Below, one piece after another: positions 25,857-34,611 of a stretch of DNA of 64,000 nt. The notes under the pieces are model-generated. The model made no database searches. It was given only the letters and a program-made list of their open reading frames with translations, and was not told the origin of the DNA. The first letter of the stretch is position 1. Each line of letters begins with the position of its first letter. Position numbers and translations under genes: made by a program. Source of the stretch: Buchananella hordeovulneris (GTDB lineage Bacteria; Actinomycetota; Actinomycetes; Actinomycetales; Actinomycetaceae); contig NZ_MQVS01000011.1 of NCBI RefSeq assembly GCF_001907235.1, positions 1-64,000 of the forward strand, given 5' to 3'.

Positions 25857-28574
25857 GTGCGCGCATTCCTGCTTCCCGCCTTGCTGTGCCCTGCCCTCGC
25901 CCTAACTCCCGCCGCGGCGGGGGTGGGCCCGCAGGAGACCACAGCGACCGCTCCAGTGATACTGGCCACTGGTCACGTTGACCTCGTGAGCGGGCTAGAA
26001 AACGGCAATCTCGTCACCCGCGTTCTGCACGATACCAAAACTGGCGAGGTGAGCCAGCACGCGGTGGAGGATACCGTGCTAGTTGTGGCCAACGACTCGC
26101 GCCAGCCGGTGCCAGCAGACGCTCCGGCCGTCCTCGGGCAAGGAGAGGTCTGGCTGCTACCGCCACAAGAGTCCAGTACGGTGCAGCTCGGGTGGTCCAC
26201 CCAGGAGCTGCCCGGCCCGGTCACCTGGAGCTTGCAAGCGGCGACCGGGCCGGGACAAGTGGCGCTCTACCGCAGCGCTGCGGCCGGGCCGGAGGTCTTG
26301 TGGAATTCGGGCGACGGCGTGACAGCGGCGGATTCTTTCCAGATTGACTCTAGCCGCGGTACCGGGAGCTGGGCCTTTACCGCCCCCGGCGTCTATTGCC
26401 TCCAGTTCACGCGGGCTGCCGAGGTGGACGGTCAGGCACAGTCGGTTACCTCCACCCTGGCGGTGGCGGTAGACAGTGACCCGGCAGGAGTCTCGGGGCA
26501 CCACTGCACGCCCAGCCCGCAGCCGCAGCCCGCGCCGCCGACGTCCGCGCCCAGCGATGCGCCGACCGCGGACCCCAGTAGCGAACCGACGACGCCCCCC
26601 GCCCCGACGCCGACAGCCAGCCCATCTGCCCAGCCGACTGTCAAGCCGACGCCCACTGCCAAACCGACGCCGACCACCAAGCCGACGCCCAGCCTCACCC
26701 CCCGACCGCGACCGTCGGCCAGCCCGCCGCGCCCCCCGCGTCCCGCCCCCTGGCGGCCGGTGCCCAACCGCAGCGTGAACGCCCGCGGCGCCACGGTGCT
26801 GAACACCGGGCACATCGATGTCGCCTCGCTGCTGGTCAACGGGCGCCTGCAGACCGTCATTAAGGACACCACCCAGGGTGGGCAGCCGCGGTGGCTGTCC
26901 CCGGCCCGCACCGTGCTGCAGGTGCTGCCCGCCGCCTGGCAACGAGTGCCTGCGGTCTCCGCGCAGCAGCTGGGGCTGCGGCAGGAGTTCGTCTACCTGT
27001 TGCCCCAGAGCCAGGACCAGCGGCTGCTGTGGCCGGGCTGGTCCACCGAGCACATCCCCGGCGGGCAAACCCCCGGTGGGGTGTCCTGGGGGCTGACCGA
27101 TGTGCGCGGCCCCGGGCACTTCGTGCTCTTTGAATCCGACGCTTTCGGGCGAGCCAAGCCGCTGCTGTCCTCGATAGACGGAGTCAACGAAAAAGACCGC
27201 ATGGTCATCGGTGAGCGGACCCACGCGCACGGCAGCTGGGTCTTTACCGCGCCGGGAAGCTACTGCCTGGGCATGGCCCGCACCGCCCGCACCGCCGACG
27301 GCCAGGTCGTCTCCGACACCTTCTACCTGCACGTGGCGGTCGGGGAAACCGACGTGACCCACCTCGACCCGCAGTCGTGCGCCCAGTCCGCCGCCCCCGC
27401 CCCGCGGCCGGGCCCGCAACCCGGCCGTCCGGGTAATCCGGGCGGCAACCAGCCGCACCCCCCGGGGGGCAACCAGCCCTCCAACCCGGGTGCTCCCGGC
27501 AACCCCTCCCGGCCCCCGTTCTTCCCCCCGCCCCGCATTGCGCCGCCCCCGCCCCCGCCCCCGCCGTCGAGCCCGCGCGGACCGCGCGGTCCGGTGGGCC
27601 GCCCGGCCGTACCTGGTGCGGCGCCGCGCTCCTGCCAAGTGCAACTCCCCATCTTGGAAGCCGGGCACATTGATTACGCAACCCAACTAAATGGTGGGCA
27701 GTTGCAGTCGGTCATCGGCGATGACACCAGCGGCAACAAGGTGTTCCGGGACCCCGGCAAGGTGGTGTTGTGGCTCAAGCCCAGCGCCCGGGTGCAGTTG
27801 CCCGGCGGCTTTGCCCAGGTGGGCGCGCCCGGCGCGGCAATCTGGCAGATTCCCCAAACGCAAAAGCCGGATCTCATCTGGCTCGGCTGGTCCACCGAGA
27901 GCCTGACCAGTGCCAGCGCCGCTGGCCCGGTGGAGTGGACCATCAACTCCGTCGACGGTCCGGGCCGCCTGACGGTCTACCTGACCGGTGCCTTTGGCGG
28001 GGTGCAAGAAGTTGTCTTCTCCGGGCCCGGCAGCTACCGCATTCCGCTCGGCGTGCACGCGCACGCCAACTGGGCATTTAGCGCCGAGGGCGTCTACCGC
28101 ATCAACTCCACCCAGACTGTCACCCTGCCATCCGGTCAGCGAGTCAGTGACACCGAGACGATGACCATCGTCGTCGGCGATGTCGACCCGCAATCGGTGG
28201 CCACGGTGCACGACTGCTCCGCGACCTCCGCCTCTGGCGGCCTGACCCCCGGCCGGGCGGCCGGAGTGACCGGCCTGCCTGCGCTGCCGACCGACGCGGA
28301 TGGCTTCAAGGCCGCTCCGCAGGCACACGCGCTGGCCGCTGGCGCTGCCCCGACGGTCGCCCCGACCGCCAAACCGGGGGCGGCGCGCCCCTTCATCCGG
28401 GAGGCCCTGGCCCAGGTGGCTGCTGCGAGTGCCGAACAACCGGCGGCCGTCGCCCGGCAAACGGGTGCGGTGCGGCAAGACGAACGCCTCATCGCCCACC
28501 TGCTCATCATCCTCGGCGGAGCGCTGAGTGCCGGCTCGGTGACCCTGTCCGTGCTACGCAGGCGGTTGCGGTGA
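25857..28574 (+). CDS. anchored-repeat wall protein with three choice-of-anchor M domains
   Basis: Surface protein (905 aa) of the family found beside anchored-repeat ABC transporters (TIGR03773-type, named from memory). Signal peptide at residues 1-22. Three homologous domains begin near residues 34 (VILATGHVDLV), 314 (VLNTGHIDVASLL) and 599 (ILEAGHIDYATQL); each ends with SWAFTAPGVYCL-like or NWAFSAEGVYRI-like segments and an aromatic LGWSTE motif. They are joined by Pro/Thr-rich and Pro/Gly-rich linkers, likely wall-spanning and possible O-mannosylation targets. A C-terminal helix from about residue 878 (LLIILGGALSAGSVTLSVL) followed by RRRLR suggests membrane anchoring; no LPXTG motif is seen. 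Start GTG 25857 has AAAGG upstream. First of six coupled genes. Confidence 0.9.
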   Translation: MRAFLLPALLCPALALTPAAAGVGPQETTATAPVILATGHVDLVSGLENGNLVTRVLHDTKTGEVSQHAVEDTVLVVANDSRQPVPADAPAVLGQGEVWLLPPQESSTVQLGWSTQELPGPVTWSLQAATGPGQVALYRSAAAGPEVLWNSGDGVTAADSFQIDSSRGTGSWAFTAPGVYCLQFTRAAEVDGQAQSVTSTLAVAVDSDPAGVSGHHCTPSPQPQPAPPTSAPSDAPTADPSSEPTTPPAPTPTASPSAQPTVKPTPTAKPTPTTKPTPSLTPRPRPSASPPRPPRPAPWRPVPNRSVNARGATVLNTGHIDVASLLVNGRLQTVIKDTTQGGQPRWLSPARTVLQVLPAAWQRVPAVSAQQLGLRQEFVYLLPQSQDQRLLWPGWSTEHIPGGQTPGGVSWGLTDVRGPGHFVLFESDAFGRAKPLLSSIDGVNEKDRMVIGERTHAHGSWVFTAPGSYCLGMARTARTADGQVVSDTFYLHVAVGETDVTHLDPQSCAQSAAPAPRPGPQPGRPGNPGGNQPHPPGGNQPSNPGAPGNPSRPPFFPPPRIAPPPPPPPPSSPRGPRGPVGRPAVPGAAPRSCQVQLPILEAGHIDYATQLNGGQLQSVIGDDTSGNKVFRDPGKVVLWLKPSARVQLPGGFAQVGAPGAAIWQIPQTQKPDLIWLGWSTESLTSASAAGPVEWTINSVDGPGRLTVYLTGAFGGVQEVVFSGPGSYRIPLGVHAHANWAFSAEGVYRINSTQTVTLPSGQRVSDTETMTIVVGDVDPQSVATVHDCSATSASGGLTPGRAAGVTGLPALPTDADGFKAAPQAHALAAGAAPTVAPTAKPGAARPFIREALAQVAAASAEQPAAVARQTGAVRQDERLIAHLLIILGGALSAGSVTLSVLRRRLR

Positions 28575-30151
28575 ACTCGCGCCACACGCTGGCAGCACTG
28601 CTCGCGGCGACCCTCAGCCTCGGCGCCTGCGCGGCCAAACCCGCCCTGGCGGCCGACTCGCCGCGCCTGCAGGTAGTGGCCACCACCGGCATCTTGCGCG
28701 ACCTAGTGCAAAACGTCGGGGGAGACCGCGTTGACGTCGTCTCCCTCATTCCCGACTCCGCTGACCCACACTCCTACGAGCCGACGCTGCGCGACGCCCG
28801 CAACGTCGTCTATGCCGACGTGGCATTTTCCAACTACGCCATGCTTGAGGAGCAAGCTGTCATCCGGACCCTGGACGCTAACCTGCGGCCCGGAGTCCCC
28901 AACGTGTCCCTGGCCGAGGAGTCCATAAAGTACGCCGCCGAGCTCATCCCGCTGGTTGAAAACATCAACCTGGACACCGTGTGGCTGGGGTTGCGGGCCA
29001 CCGGCACCGGCAGTGCCTTCGGGGCTACCCGCACCTCCCAGGTGCGGCTGTACGCCACCGGCGTGGAAGGGCCGGGCGAGATGTTCGGCTACCTCACCGG
29101 CTCGTTTGGACAGACCGAGGTTTCCCTCAACTCGGCCAACGGTTTCGACGCGGCCGCCGGCTACAAGACCGATTCGCTGGCACTGCCGGTGGGGGCCCAC
29201 ACGCATTTGTCGTGGGCCTTTACCGCTCCGGGGACCTACGAGCTGACCATGGGGGCCGCCCTGCAGACCACCCCGACGGCCCGGCCGCAGAGCTTCGAGA
29301 CTGCTACCTTCACGTTCGCCGTGGGGGTCAACCCGGCCGCCGCCGCGCCCGGGCGCGTGGTGCTCGACCAGGGGCACGCCGACCTCGCCATCGACATTGA
29401 CACCGGCAAGTGGGTCGTCTTCTACGACCCCTCCGGCGGCGGTGAGGCAACGCAGCAGCGGTATGCGCCCGAGGAGGTCGTGCTCTCGGTCCCGTCCAAG
29501 GCGATCGCGGAGATCCCCGCGGGCGAGCAGTTCTCGTTCATCGGCAAGGCCGGCACTGACGTGTATCAGCTGCCGCAGGCCGTGCTCGGTAAACACGTGC
29601 ACGGGGAGATCGATCCGCACCTGTGGCAGCGGGTGGGCAACGCTATGGCCTACGTGCAGCTCATCCGCGACACGCTCAGCGCCGCAGACCCGGCCGGGGC
29701 CGTGGAGTATCGCGCCAATGCCGAGGCCTATCTGGCCGAGTTGGCCGCCGCCGACGACTACGTGCGCACCACCATCGCCACCATCCCGCCCGAACGCCGC
29801 TACCTGGTAACCACCCACGACGCTTTCGGCTACCTCGCCCACGAATACGGCCTCCAGGTGGCGGGTTTTGTCACCCCTAACCCGGCGGTCGAGGAGAGCT
29901 TGGCTGGCCGCCGCAAACTGGGCGAGACGATCCGCAACCTGCACGTGCCCGCCGTCTTCCTCGAACCCAACCTGGCGGCGCGGGCCTCGACGCTGACCGA
30001 GGTGGCCGCCGAACACGGTATCGCCGTGTGCCCCATCTACGGGGACACCTTTGACGCCCGCGTCACCGACTACGTGTCCCTGGTCCGCTTTAACGCTGAT
30101 TCCCTCGCCAAATGCCTGCGCCCGGCCTCCAACCAGGCCGCCGGGAAATGA
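28571..30151 (+). CDS. anchored-repeat ABC transporter substrate-binding lipoprotein, ZnuA/TroA-like with inserted domain
   Basis: Metal-binding lipoprotein (526 aa, about 200 more than ZnuA). The signal ends in the lipobox LGAC (Cys20). Residues 32-120 are the first TroA lobe (VVATTGILRDLVQNVGGDRV, with the likely metal ligand His67 in DPHSYEP). An anchored-repeat domain is inserted at about residues 125-330 (HTHLSWAFTAPGTYELTM, VVLDQGHADLAID). The second lobe resumes with HVHGEIDPHLWQ (His350), THDAFGYLAHEYGL (His416) and the late Asp in GDTFD, the set used by cluster A-I zinc or manganese receptors. GTGA overlap with the wall gene and ATGA with the next possible start show coupling. It probably delivers zinc or manganese to the ATPase/permease downstream; metal identity is inferred. 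Confidence 0.9.
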   Translation: MNSRHTLAALLAATLSLGACAAKPALAADSPRLQVVATTGILRDLVQNVGGDRVDVVSLIPDSADPHSYEPTLRDARNVVYADVAFSNYAMLEEQAVIRTLDANLRPGVPNVSLAEESIKYAAELIPLVENINLDTVWLGLRATGTGSAFGATRTSQVRLYATGVEGPGEMFGYLTGSFGQTEVSLNSANGFDAAAGYKTDSLALPVGAHTHLSWAFTAPGTYELTMGAALQTTPTARPQSFETATFTFAVGVNPAAAAPGRVVLDQGHADLAIDIDTGKWVVFYDPSGGGEATQQRYAPEEVVLSVPSKAIAEIPAGEQFSFIGKAGTDVYQLPQAVLGKHVHGEIDPHLWQRVGNAMAYVQLIRDTLSAADPAGAVEYRANAEAYLAELAAADDYVRTTIATIPPERRYLVTTHDAFGYLAHEYGLQVAGFVTPNPAVEESLAGRRKLGETIRNLHVPAVFLEPNLAARASTLTEVAAEHGIAVCPIYGDTFDARVTDYVSLVRFNADSLAKCLRPASNQAAGK

Positions 30152-30162
30152 AAAGGAAACCC

Positions 30163-31131
30163 ATGCTGCTTCGACGCTTTTGCACTGGCCTGCTCGCGAC
30201 CCTGGCCCTGGCCTGCCTCCCCGGCCCGGCCCACGCTGCCCCCAAGGAGGACCCCGACCTGCAACAGACCCTCGGCAATCTGGCGGTCGCCACCGATGAG
30301 CGGGTGCTGACCACGGGCCATGTCGACATGGGACCGAAGTTCGTCGACGGGCGGTGGGTGTTGATGATTCACGACGACGTTGCCCGGGCCGGGGGCGGCG
30401 GGGAATCGGTGTGGCGCTATCCGGACGCCACGGTCCTGCAGATCAAGGACGCGGCCAAACTACCGGTGCCAGACGATCCCGCCTACGAGTTTCTCGCCCA
30501 GCCTGCGGGCACCGAGGTGTGGGTCATGCCGCAAACCCAGCATCCGGACGTCGTGTGGCTCGGCTGGAATACGCAGGACCCGGAGGTGATGTCCCGCATT
30601 GACCGCGGGGTGACGCTGTCGCTGGAGGCCGTGCAAGGACCGGGGGACGTGCTGATGTACCTGCAGTCCGGCTCGTTCGGAGCCCCGGAGGTCTTGTGGG
30701 ATTCCCGCCAGCAGGCAACGCAGCCGATCTGGGTGGATGTCAACACCCACACCCACTCCAACTGGGTATTCACGCAGCCCGGCGTCTACCTGTTGCAGGT
30801 CAAGGCCAGCGCCGACCTCGTCGACGGGAACCACGTGGAAGACACGCGCCTTTTGCGTTTCGCGGTGGGCGACGCCACCGAGCCTCGCGCAGCCCAGCAG
30901 GCCACCTGGCAGGGCCCCGCGCCCACCAGCGCCACGGCGTCCGCCACCGCCGCGGCGACGCCCGCCGCAGCCAGTGGCGCCCCGAGCCAGGCAAATCCCA
31001 TCGTGGTCGTGCTGGTCATTGCCATCGCTGTCGTGGTCCTAGCGGTGCTCGTCGGGGTGGTGTTGACGGTGCGGGCCCGCGGCTCGGCCCGCAGTCAGGT
31101 GGAGGCCGCCCGCGGGAAGGACACCAAGTGA
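30163..31131 (+). CDS. anchored-repeat surface protein with C-terminal membrane helix
   Basis: Exported protein (322 aa) with one anchored-repeat domain. Signal peptide LLRRFCTGLLATLALACLPG, then TTGHVDMGPKFVDGRWVLM, VWVMPQTQHPDVVWLGWNTQ and HTHSNWVFTQPGVYLLQVKA, the same signature as the other module proteins. An Ala/Thr/Pro linker leads to a strong helix (IVVVLVIAIAVVVLAVLVGV) near residue 285 and a short basic tail, so it is a membrane-anchored single-domain member. ATG 30163 is chosen because AAAAGGAAA lies just before it; ATG 30148, which overlaps the previous stop as ATGA, is a fair alternative. Role is unknown; by context it is part of the receptor complex. Confidence 0.87.
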   Translation: MLLRRFCTGLLATLALACLPGPAHAAPKEDPDLQQTLGNLAVATDERVLTTGHVDMGPKFVDGRWVLMIHDDVARAGGGGESVWRYPDATVLQIKDAAKLPVPDDPAYEFLAQPAGTEVWVMPQTQHPDVVWLGWNTQDPEVMSRIDRGVTLSLEAVQGPGDVLMYLQSGSFGAPEVLWDSRQQATQPIWVDVNTHTHSNWVFTQPGVYLLQVKASADLVDGNHVEDTRLLRFAVGDATEPRAAQQATWQGPAPTSATASATAAATPAAASGAPSQANPIVVVLVIAIAVVVLAVLVGVVLTVRARGSARSQVEAARGKDTK

Positions 31132-31868
31132 CCGCGCCCCTGTGCGTGCAGGACGTCAACGTGCACCTGGGCGGGCGTCACGTTCTGACCGACATTAACC
31201 TGCAACTGGCGGGGGGCGAACTCGTCGGCCTCATTGGCCCCAATGGTGCTGGCAAGACGACACTGCTGCGCGCCATCCTCGGCTTGACGCCGTTGACCAG
31301 CGGCCAGATCACCGTCAACGGGGGCCGCACGCAGGCGGGCTACGTGCCCCAGCGACACGAGTTCGCGTGGGAGTTTCCCATCGACGTGGCCGGGGTGGTG
31401 CTGACCGGGCTAACTGGTCAGTTGGGGCTGTGGCGTCGCCCGCAGGCCGCCCACTGGGAGGCCGTGTACGACGCCCTCGATCGGGTGCAAATGGCCGACC
31501 TCGCGCGCCGTCCCGTCGGGCAGCTCTCGGGGGGCCAGCGCCAGCGGGTGCTCGTGGCCCGCGCCCTGGTCACCAAGCCGCCGCTGTTGCTGCTCGACGA
31601 GCCGTTCACCGGCTTGGATCTGCCCACGCAGGAGATGCTGGCGTCCCTGTTCGCTTCCCTGGCGCACGAGGGACGGGCCGTGCTGATGACCACCCACGAC
31701 CTTGTGGGGGCCGTCGATGGGGCCGACCGGCTCGTGCTGCTCAACCGGCGTATTGTCGCCGACGGGCCCGCCCGGCAGATCGCCGCCACCGACCAACATT
31801 GGATCGACGCGTTCGGGGTGAGTGAGAACTCCGCCCTGCTGCGCGCCATGAAAGCTGCCGCTGCATGA
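31128..31868 (+). CDS. anchored-repeat-type ABC transporter ATP-binding protein, ZnuC-like
   Basis: ATPase (246 aa) of a metal-type importer. Walker A GPNGAGKTT near residue 38, Q-loop VPQRHEFAWEFPIDV, signature LSGGQRQR, Walker B LLLLDEPFTGLD and H-loop TTHDL are intact; DEPFTGLD and the RHEF...FPI segment are typical of ZnuC/MntB-type metal ATPases. GTG 31128 overlaps the previous stop (GTGA), and its stop overlaps the permease start (ATGA). It energises the permease that follows and receives substrate through the ZnuA-like lipoprotein two genes upstream. Confidence 0.92.
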   Translation: MTAPLCVQDVNVHLGGRHVLTDINLQLAGGELVGLIGPNGAGKTTLLRAILGLTPLTSGQITVNGGRTQAGYVPQRHEFAWEFPIDVAGVVLTGLTGQLGLWRRPQAAHWEAVYDALDRVQMADLARRPVGQLSGGQRQRVLVARALVTKPPLLLLDEPFTGLDLPTQEMLASLFASLAHEGRAVLMTTHDLVGAVDGADRLVLLNRRIVADGPARQIAATDQHWIDAFGVSENSALLRAMKAAAA

Positions 31869-32725
31869 GCTTCCTCGACTTTCTTACCGACCTGTTTAAC
31901 CCGGCTCTGTCTTTCCTGCCGAAGGCATTGGCGGTGTCCATGCTGTCCTCAATCGTGTGCGGCGTGGTGGGCTGCTATGTGGTGTTGCGCGGCATGGCCT
32001 TTATCGGCGACGCGGTCGCCCACGCCGTCTTCCCGGGCTTGGCGGTCGCCTTCGTGATCGGTGGCAACCTGGTGCTCGGTGGAATCGCGGCCGGGGTCCT
32101 GACAGCCGTCCTGGTGGCCGTGCTGAGCCAAAACCGACGCCTGAAGGAAGACTCCGTCATCGGCATCCTCTTCGTGGCGGCCTTCGCATTGGGGATCGTC
32201 ATCATTTCGCAGGCCCCCGGCTACGCCGGTTCGCTCCAGCAGTTCCTCTTTGGTTCCATCACCGGTATCCCGACCTCCGACCTCTACGTGGTGGGCGGCA
32301 CCAGTTTGCTGGTGTTGGGCATCATCCTGCTGTTGCACAAACAATTTGTGACGGTGAGCTTGGACCGGGAGAGTGCCCGCGCCCTCGGACTGCGCGTCTT
32401 CTGGTTTGATCTGATCCTGTACGTGCTGGTGACTCTGGCCGTCGTCATCTCCATCCAAACAATTGGCAATGTGCTGGTGCTGGCGCTGCTGGTCACCCCC
32501 GCGGCTACCGCCCGCCTCCTGACGGACAAGCTGGCCGTCATGATGTGGCTCGCGCCCCTGGTAGGGGCGAGCGCTGCTTTCCTCGGCATGTACATTTCGT
32601 GGTCCTGGGACCTGCCCACGGGGGGCACGATCGTGCTGGTGCTGACCACCCTGTTCCTGGTGGCGTGGCTGGCTGCGCCCCGCCAGGGCCTGCTGGCGAC
32701 CCGGCGCAGAAAGGCAACCGTATGA
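31865..32725 (+). CDS. anchored-repeat-type ABC transporter permease, ABC-3 family
   Basis: Membrane permease (286 aa) with eight or so hydrophobic helices, of the ABC-3 (ZnuB/MntB) family that moves zinc, manganese or iron. Family blocks seen are GCYVVLRGMAFIGDAVAHAVFPGLAVAF, which I read in two parts, the ATPase-contact loop SLDRESARALGLRVF, and the late helix NVLVLALLVTPAATARLLTD. Length is normal. It is coupled on both sides by 4-bp overlaps. An internal FLFGSITGIPTSDLY matches the manganese/zinc permease loop. It forms the channel of the anchored-repeat transporter. Confidence 0.92.
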   Translation: MSFLDFLTDLFNPALSFLPKALAVSMLSSIVCGVVGCYVVLRGMAFIGDAVAHAVFPGLAVAFVIGGNLVLGGIAAGVLTAVLVAVLSQNRRLKEDSVIGILFVAAFALGIVIISQAPGYAGSLQQFLFGSITGIPTSDLYVVGGTSLLVLGIILLLHKQFVTVSLDRESARALGLRVFWFDLILYVLVTLAVVISIQTIGNVLVLALLVTPAATARLLTDKLAVMMWLAPLVGASAAFLGMYISWSWDLPTGGTIVLVLTTLFLVAWLAAPRQGLLATRRRKATV

Positions 32726-33738
32726 CTCACTCCGTGAAATCCGTCTGGTTGGCGGTGGGGGCGGTGTGCTGCGCCGCTGCGGCCCTCGCGGCCTTCGCGC
32801 TGGCCATCATTCTGCTGGGCCGCGCTCCGGCGGCCCCGAGCGCGCCCGCCGTGGCGTCGCCGACCCCCGGGGTCACGCAGGCCCCGGCGCAGGCCGCCGC
32901 CGTGGCGGCGTCGCCCACTGCCGCGAGCCCGGCCCCGAAGACCCTGCGGCCCGTGGTGCCGTCGCCGACGCCAAGTGAGTCGCGCGGGGCCAGCGGTGAT
33001 CCGCTTCCCGCCTTCTCTGCCCCCGTGCCCGGCCTGCCGAGCCCGGGGCCCGGAGGGCTGCCGCGCCCCTCGGTCAGTCCGGGGGCAGCGGCCGTGCCCG
33101 GCGGTGGGCCGAATGCCACGCCCCTGCCCAGCCAGTCACCCACTGGGACCCCCGGCGGGCCGCTGACGGCGTCCATCACGACGCTGCCGGACCAGGCTTG
33201 GCTGGAGCGCACCGCGCAAGCCACACAGATTCCGAAGCGCCAACTGGCGGCCTACGCCGGTGCCAGCTTGCAGCTGGGGCGCGAGCTGCCGAGCTGCCAG
33301 CTGGGGTGGAACACGCTGGCCGCCATCGGATTGATCGAGTCGGACCACGGCCGCCTCGGTGGGGGCGGGCCGGACGCCAATGGAGTGATCACCCCGTCGA
33401 TCTTCGGGCCGCAACTCAACGGTGCGGGCTTTGCCGCGATCGCGGACAGCGACCAAGGGCGTCTCGACGGCGACAAGGTGTGGGACCGGGCGGTCGGACC
33501 CATGCAATTCATCCCCACCACCTGGGCGACGCAGGCTGCCGACGGCAATGCTGATGGCAAGACCGACCCGCACCAGATCGACGACGCCGCGTTGGCGGCG
33601 GCCCGGTACCTGTGCCAGGCGGGTGACATGACCAAGGCGGAAGACTGGATTCGCGCGGTGCGGGCCTACAACAACTCGCTGGACTACAACGGCAAGGTTG
33701 CCGACCAGGCCGCGCTGTACGCGCAACTCGCGCGCTGA
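32722..33738 (+). CDS. lytic murein transglycosylase (MltB/SLT-like)
   Basis: Exported peptidoglycan-cleaving enzyme (338 aa). A membrane segment at residues about 8-33 is followed by a disordered Pro/Ala/Ser-rich stretch to about residue 150. The catalytic domain is of the lytic-transglycosylase type: WNTLAAIGLIESDHGRLGG with Glu206 as likely acid, then FGPQLNG, VGPMQFIPTTWATQAADGN, ARYLCQAG and VRAYNNSLDY. ATG 32722 overlaps the permease stop by four bases, making it the sixth coupled gene of the metal-transporter operon. An upstream in-frame start would lie within the permease gene and is rejected. A cell-wall hydrolase in this operon suggests that wall opening accompanies assembly of the large surface complex (inference). 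Confidence 0.9.
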   Translation: MTHSVKSVWLAVGAVCCAAAALAAFALAIILLGRAPAAPSAPAVASPTPGVTQAPAQAAAVAASPTAASPAPKTLRPVVPSPTPSESRGASGDPLPAFSAPVPGLPSPGPGGLPRPSVSPGAAAVPGGGPNATPLPSQSPTGTPGGPLTASITTLPDQAWLERTAQATQIPKRQLAAYAGASLQLGRELPSCQLGWNTLAAIGLIESDHGRLGGGGPDANGVITPSIFGPQLNGAGFAAIADSDQGRLDGDKVWDRAVGPMQFIPTTWATQAADGNADGKTDPHQIDDAALAAARYLCQAGDMTKAEDWIRAVRAYNNSLDYNGKVADQAALYAQLAR

Positions 33739-33879
33739 ACGGGACACAGGCGAGCACCAGCCGCCGTTTCGGCGCGGTCGGTGTCGACTGCTAATTTTCC
33801 CCCAAATCGGGGTGCTTTCTGCTTGCTTTGTGTCAGTTAGCCACGTATCCTGCACCAATCTTAGTGTGACCGGCGTCAC

Positions 33880-34611
33880 GTGGGGGCCGGGGTCGGGGTT
33901 TTCAACGGAGTCTTCGTGCACTACGCGAACATGCCGCCCTTTATCGTTACCTTCGCCACGTTCGGCATCTCCGCCTCCATTCCCAAGATCCTCACCGGGG
34001 CCAAGTCCGTCACCGCCTCAGACCCACTCTTCGCCTTTTTCGGGCGCGGCGCGATCTTTGGGATCCCCACCCCAATTGTGCTGGTGGTTGTGGCCGCCCT
34101 CCTCATCGCGCTGTTGTTGCATAACACGGCCGCGGGCCTGCACATCTACGCGGTGGGTGGGAACGCGGAAACCTCCCGGTTGGCCGGGGTCAACATCGCG
34201 CGCACTCGCATCCTCGTATACGTGTTGTCCGGAGTGTGCGCCGCGTTTGGCGGCATCATCGTCACCTCCCGCCTCATGGTTGGTTACCCGACGGCAGGTT
34301 CCGGCACTGAGCAGTTCTATTCCATCGCGGCCGCCGTGGTGGGGGGAGTGAGCCTGTTTGGTGGGGTGGGCACCATCCTGGGGGCGTTCATTGGGGCCCT
34401 GCTGATCGCCGAGGTCTCCAACGGGATGAACGTTATCGGGGTGGATAGCTACTGGCAGCCCCTGGTGATCGGCACCATCATCTTGGTCGGTGTCCTCATG
34501 GACTCCAACCGCGGTTCCCTCAAGGCACTCCGCGACCGGTTCCTCGCCCGGCCCGCAGCGCCCCCAGCCCTTCCCGCATCCAGTACCCAGCCAGTGAAGG
34601 AGACATCGTGA
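33880..34611 (+). pseudogene. 5'-truncated sugar ABC permease (RbsC-like)
   Basis: Remainder (243 codons) of a ribose-type ABC permease that is normally about 320 residues. The preserved part begins at VGVFNGVFVHYANMPPFIVT, which corresponds to the third helix region of RbsC, and runs through IYAVGGNAETSRLAGVNIAR and VGGVSLFGGVGTILGAFIGA to a normal C-terminus. Upstream in the same frame a stop codon occurs at 33862 and no signal or ribosome site precedes GTG 33880, so about 90-100 N-terminal residues are missing. It is followed by a broken binding-protein gene, so the importer is probably inactive. Confidence 0.82.
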
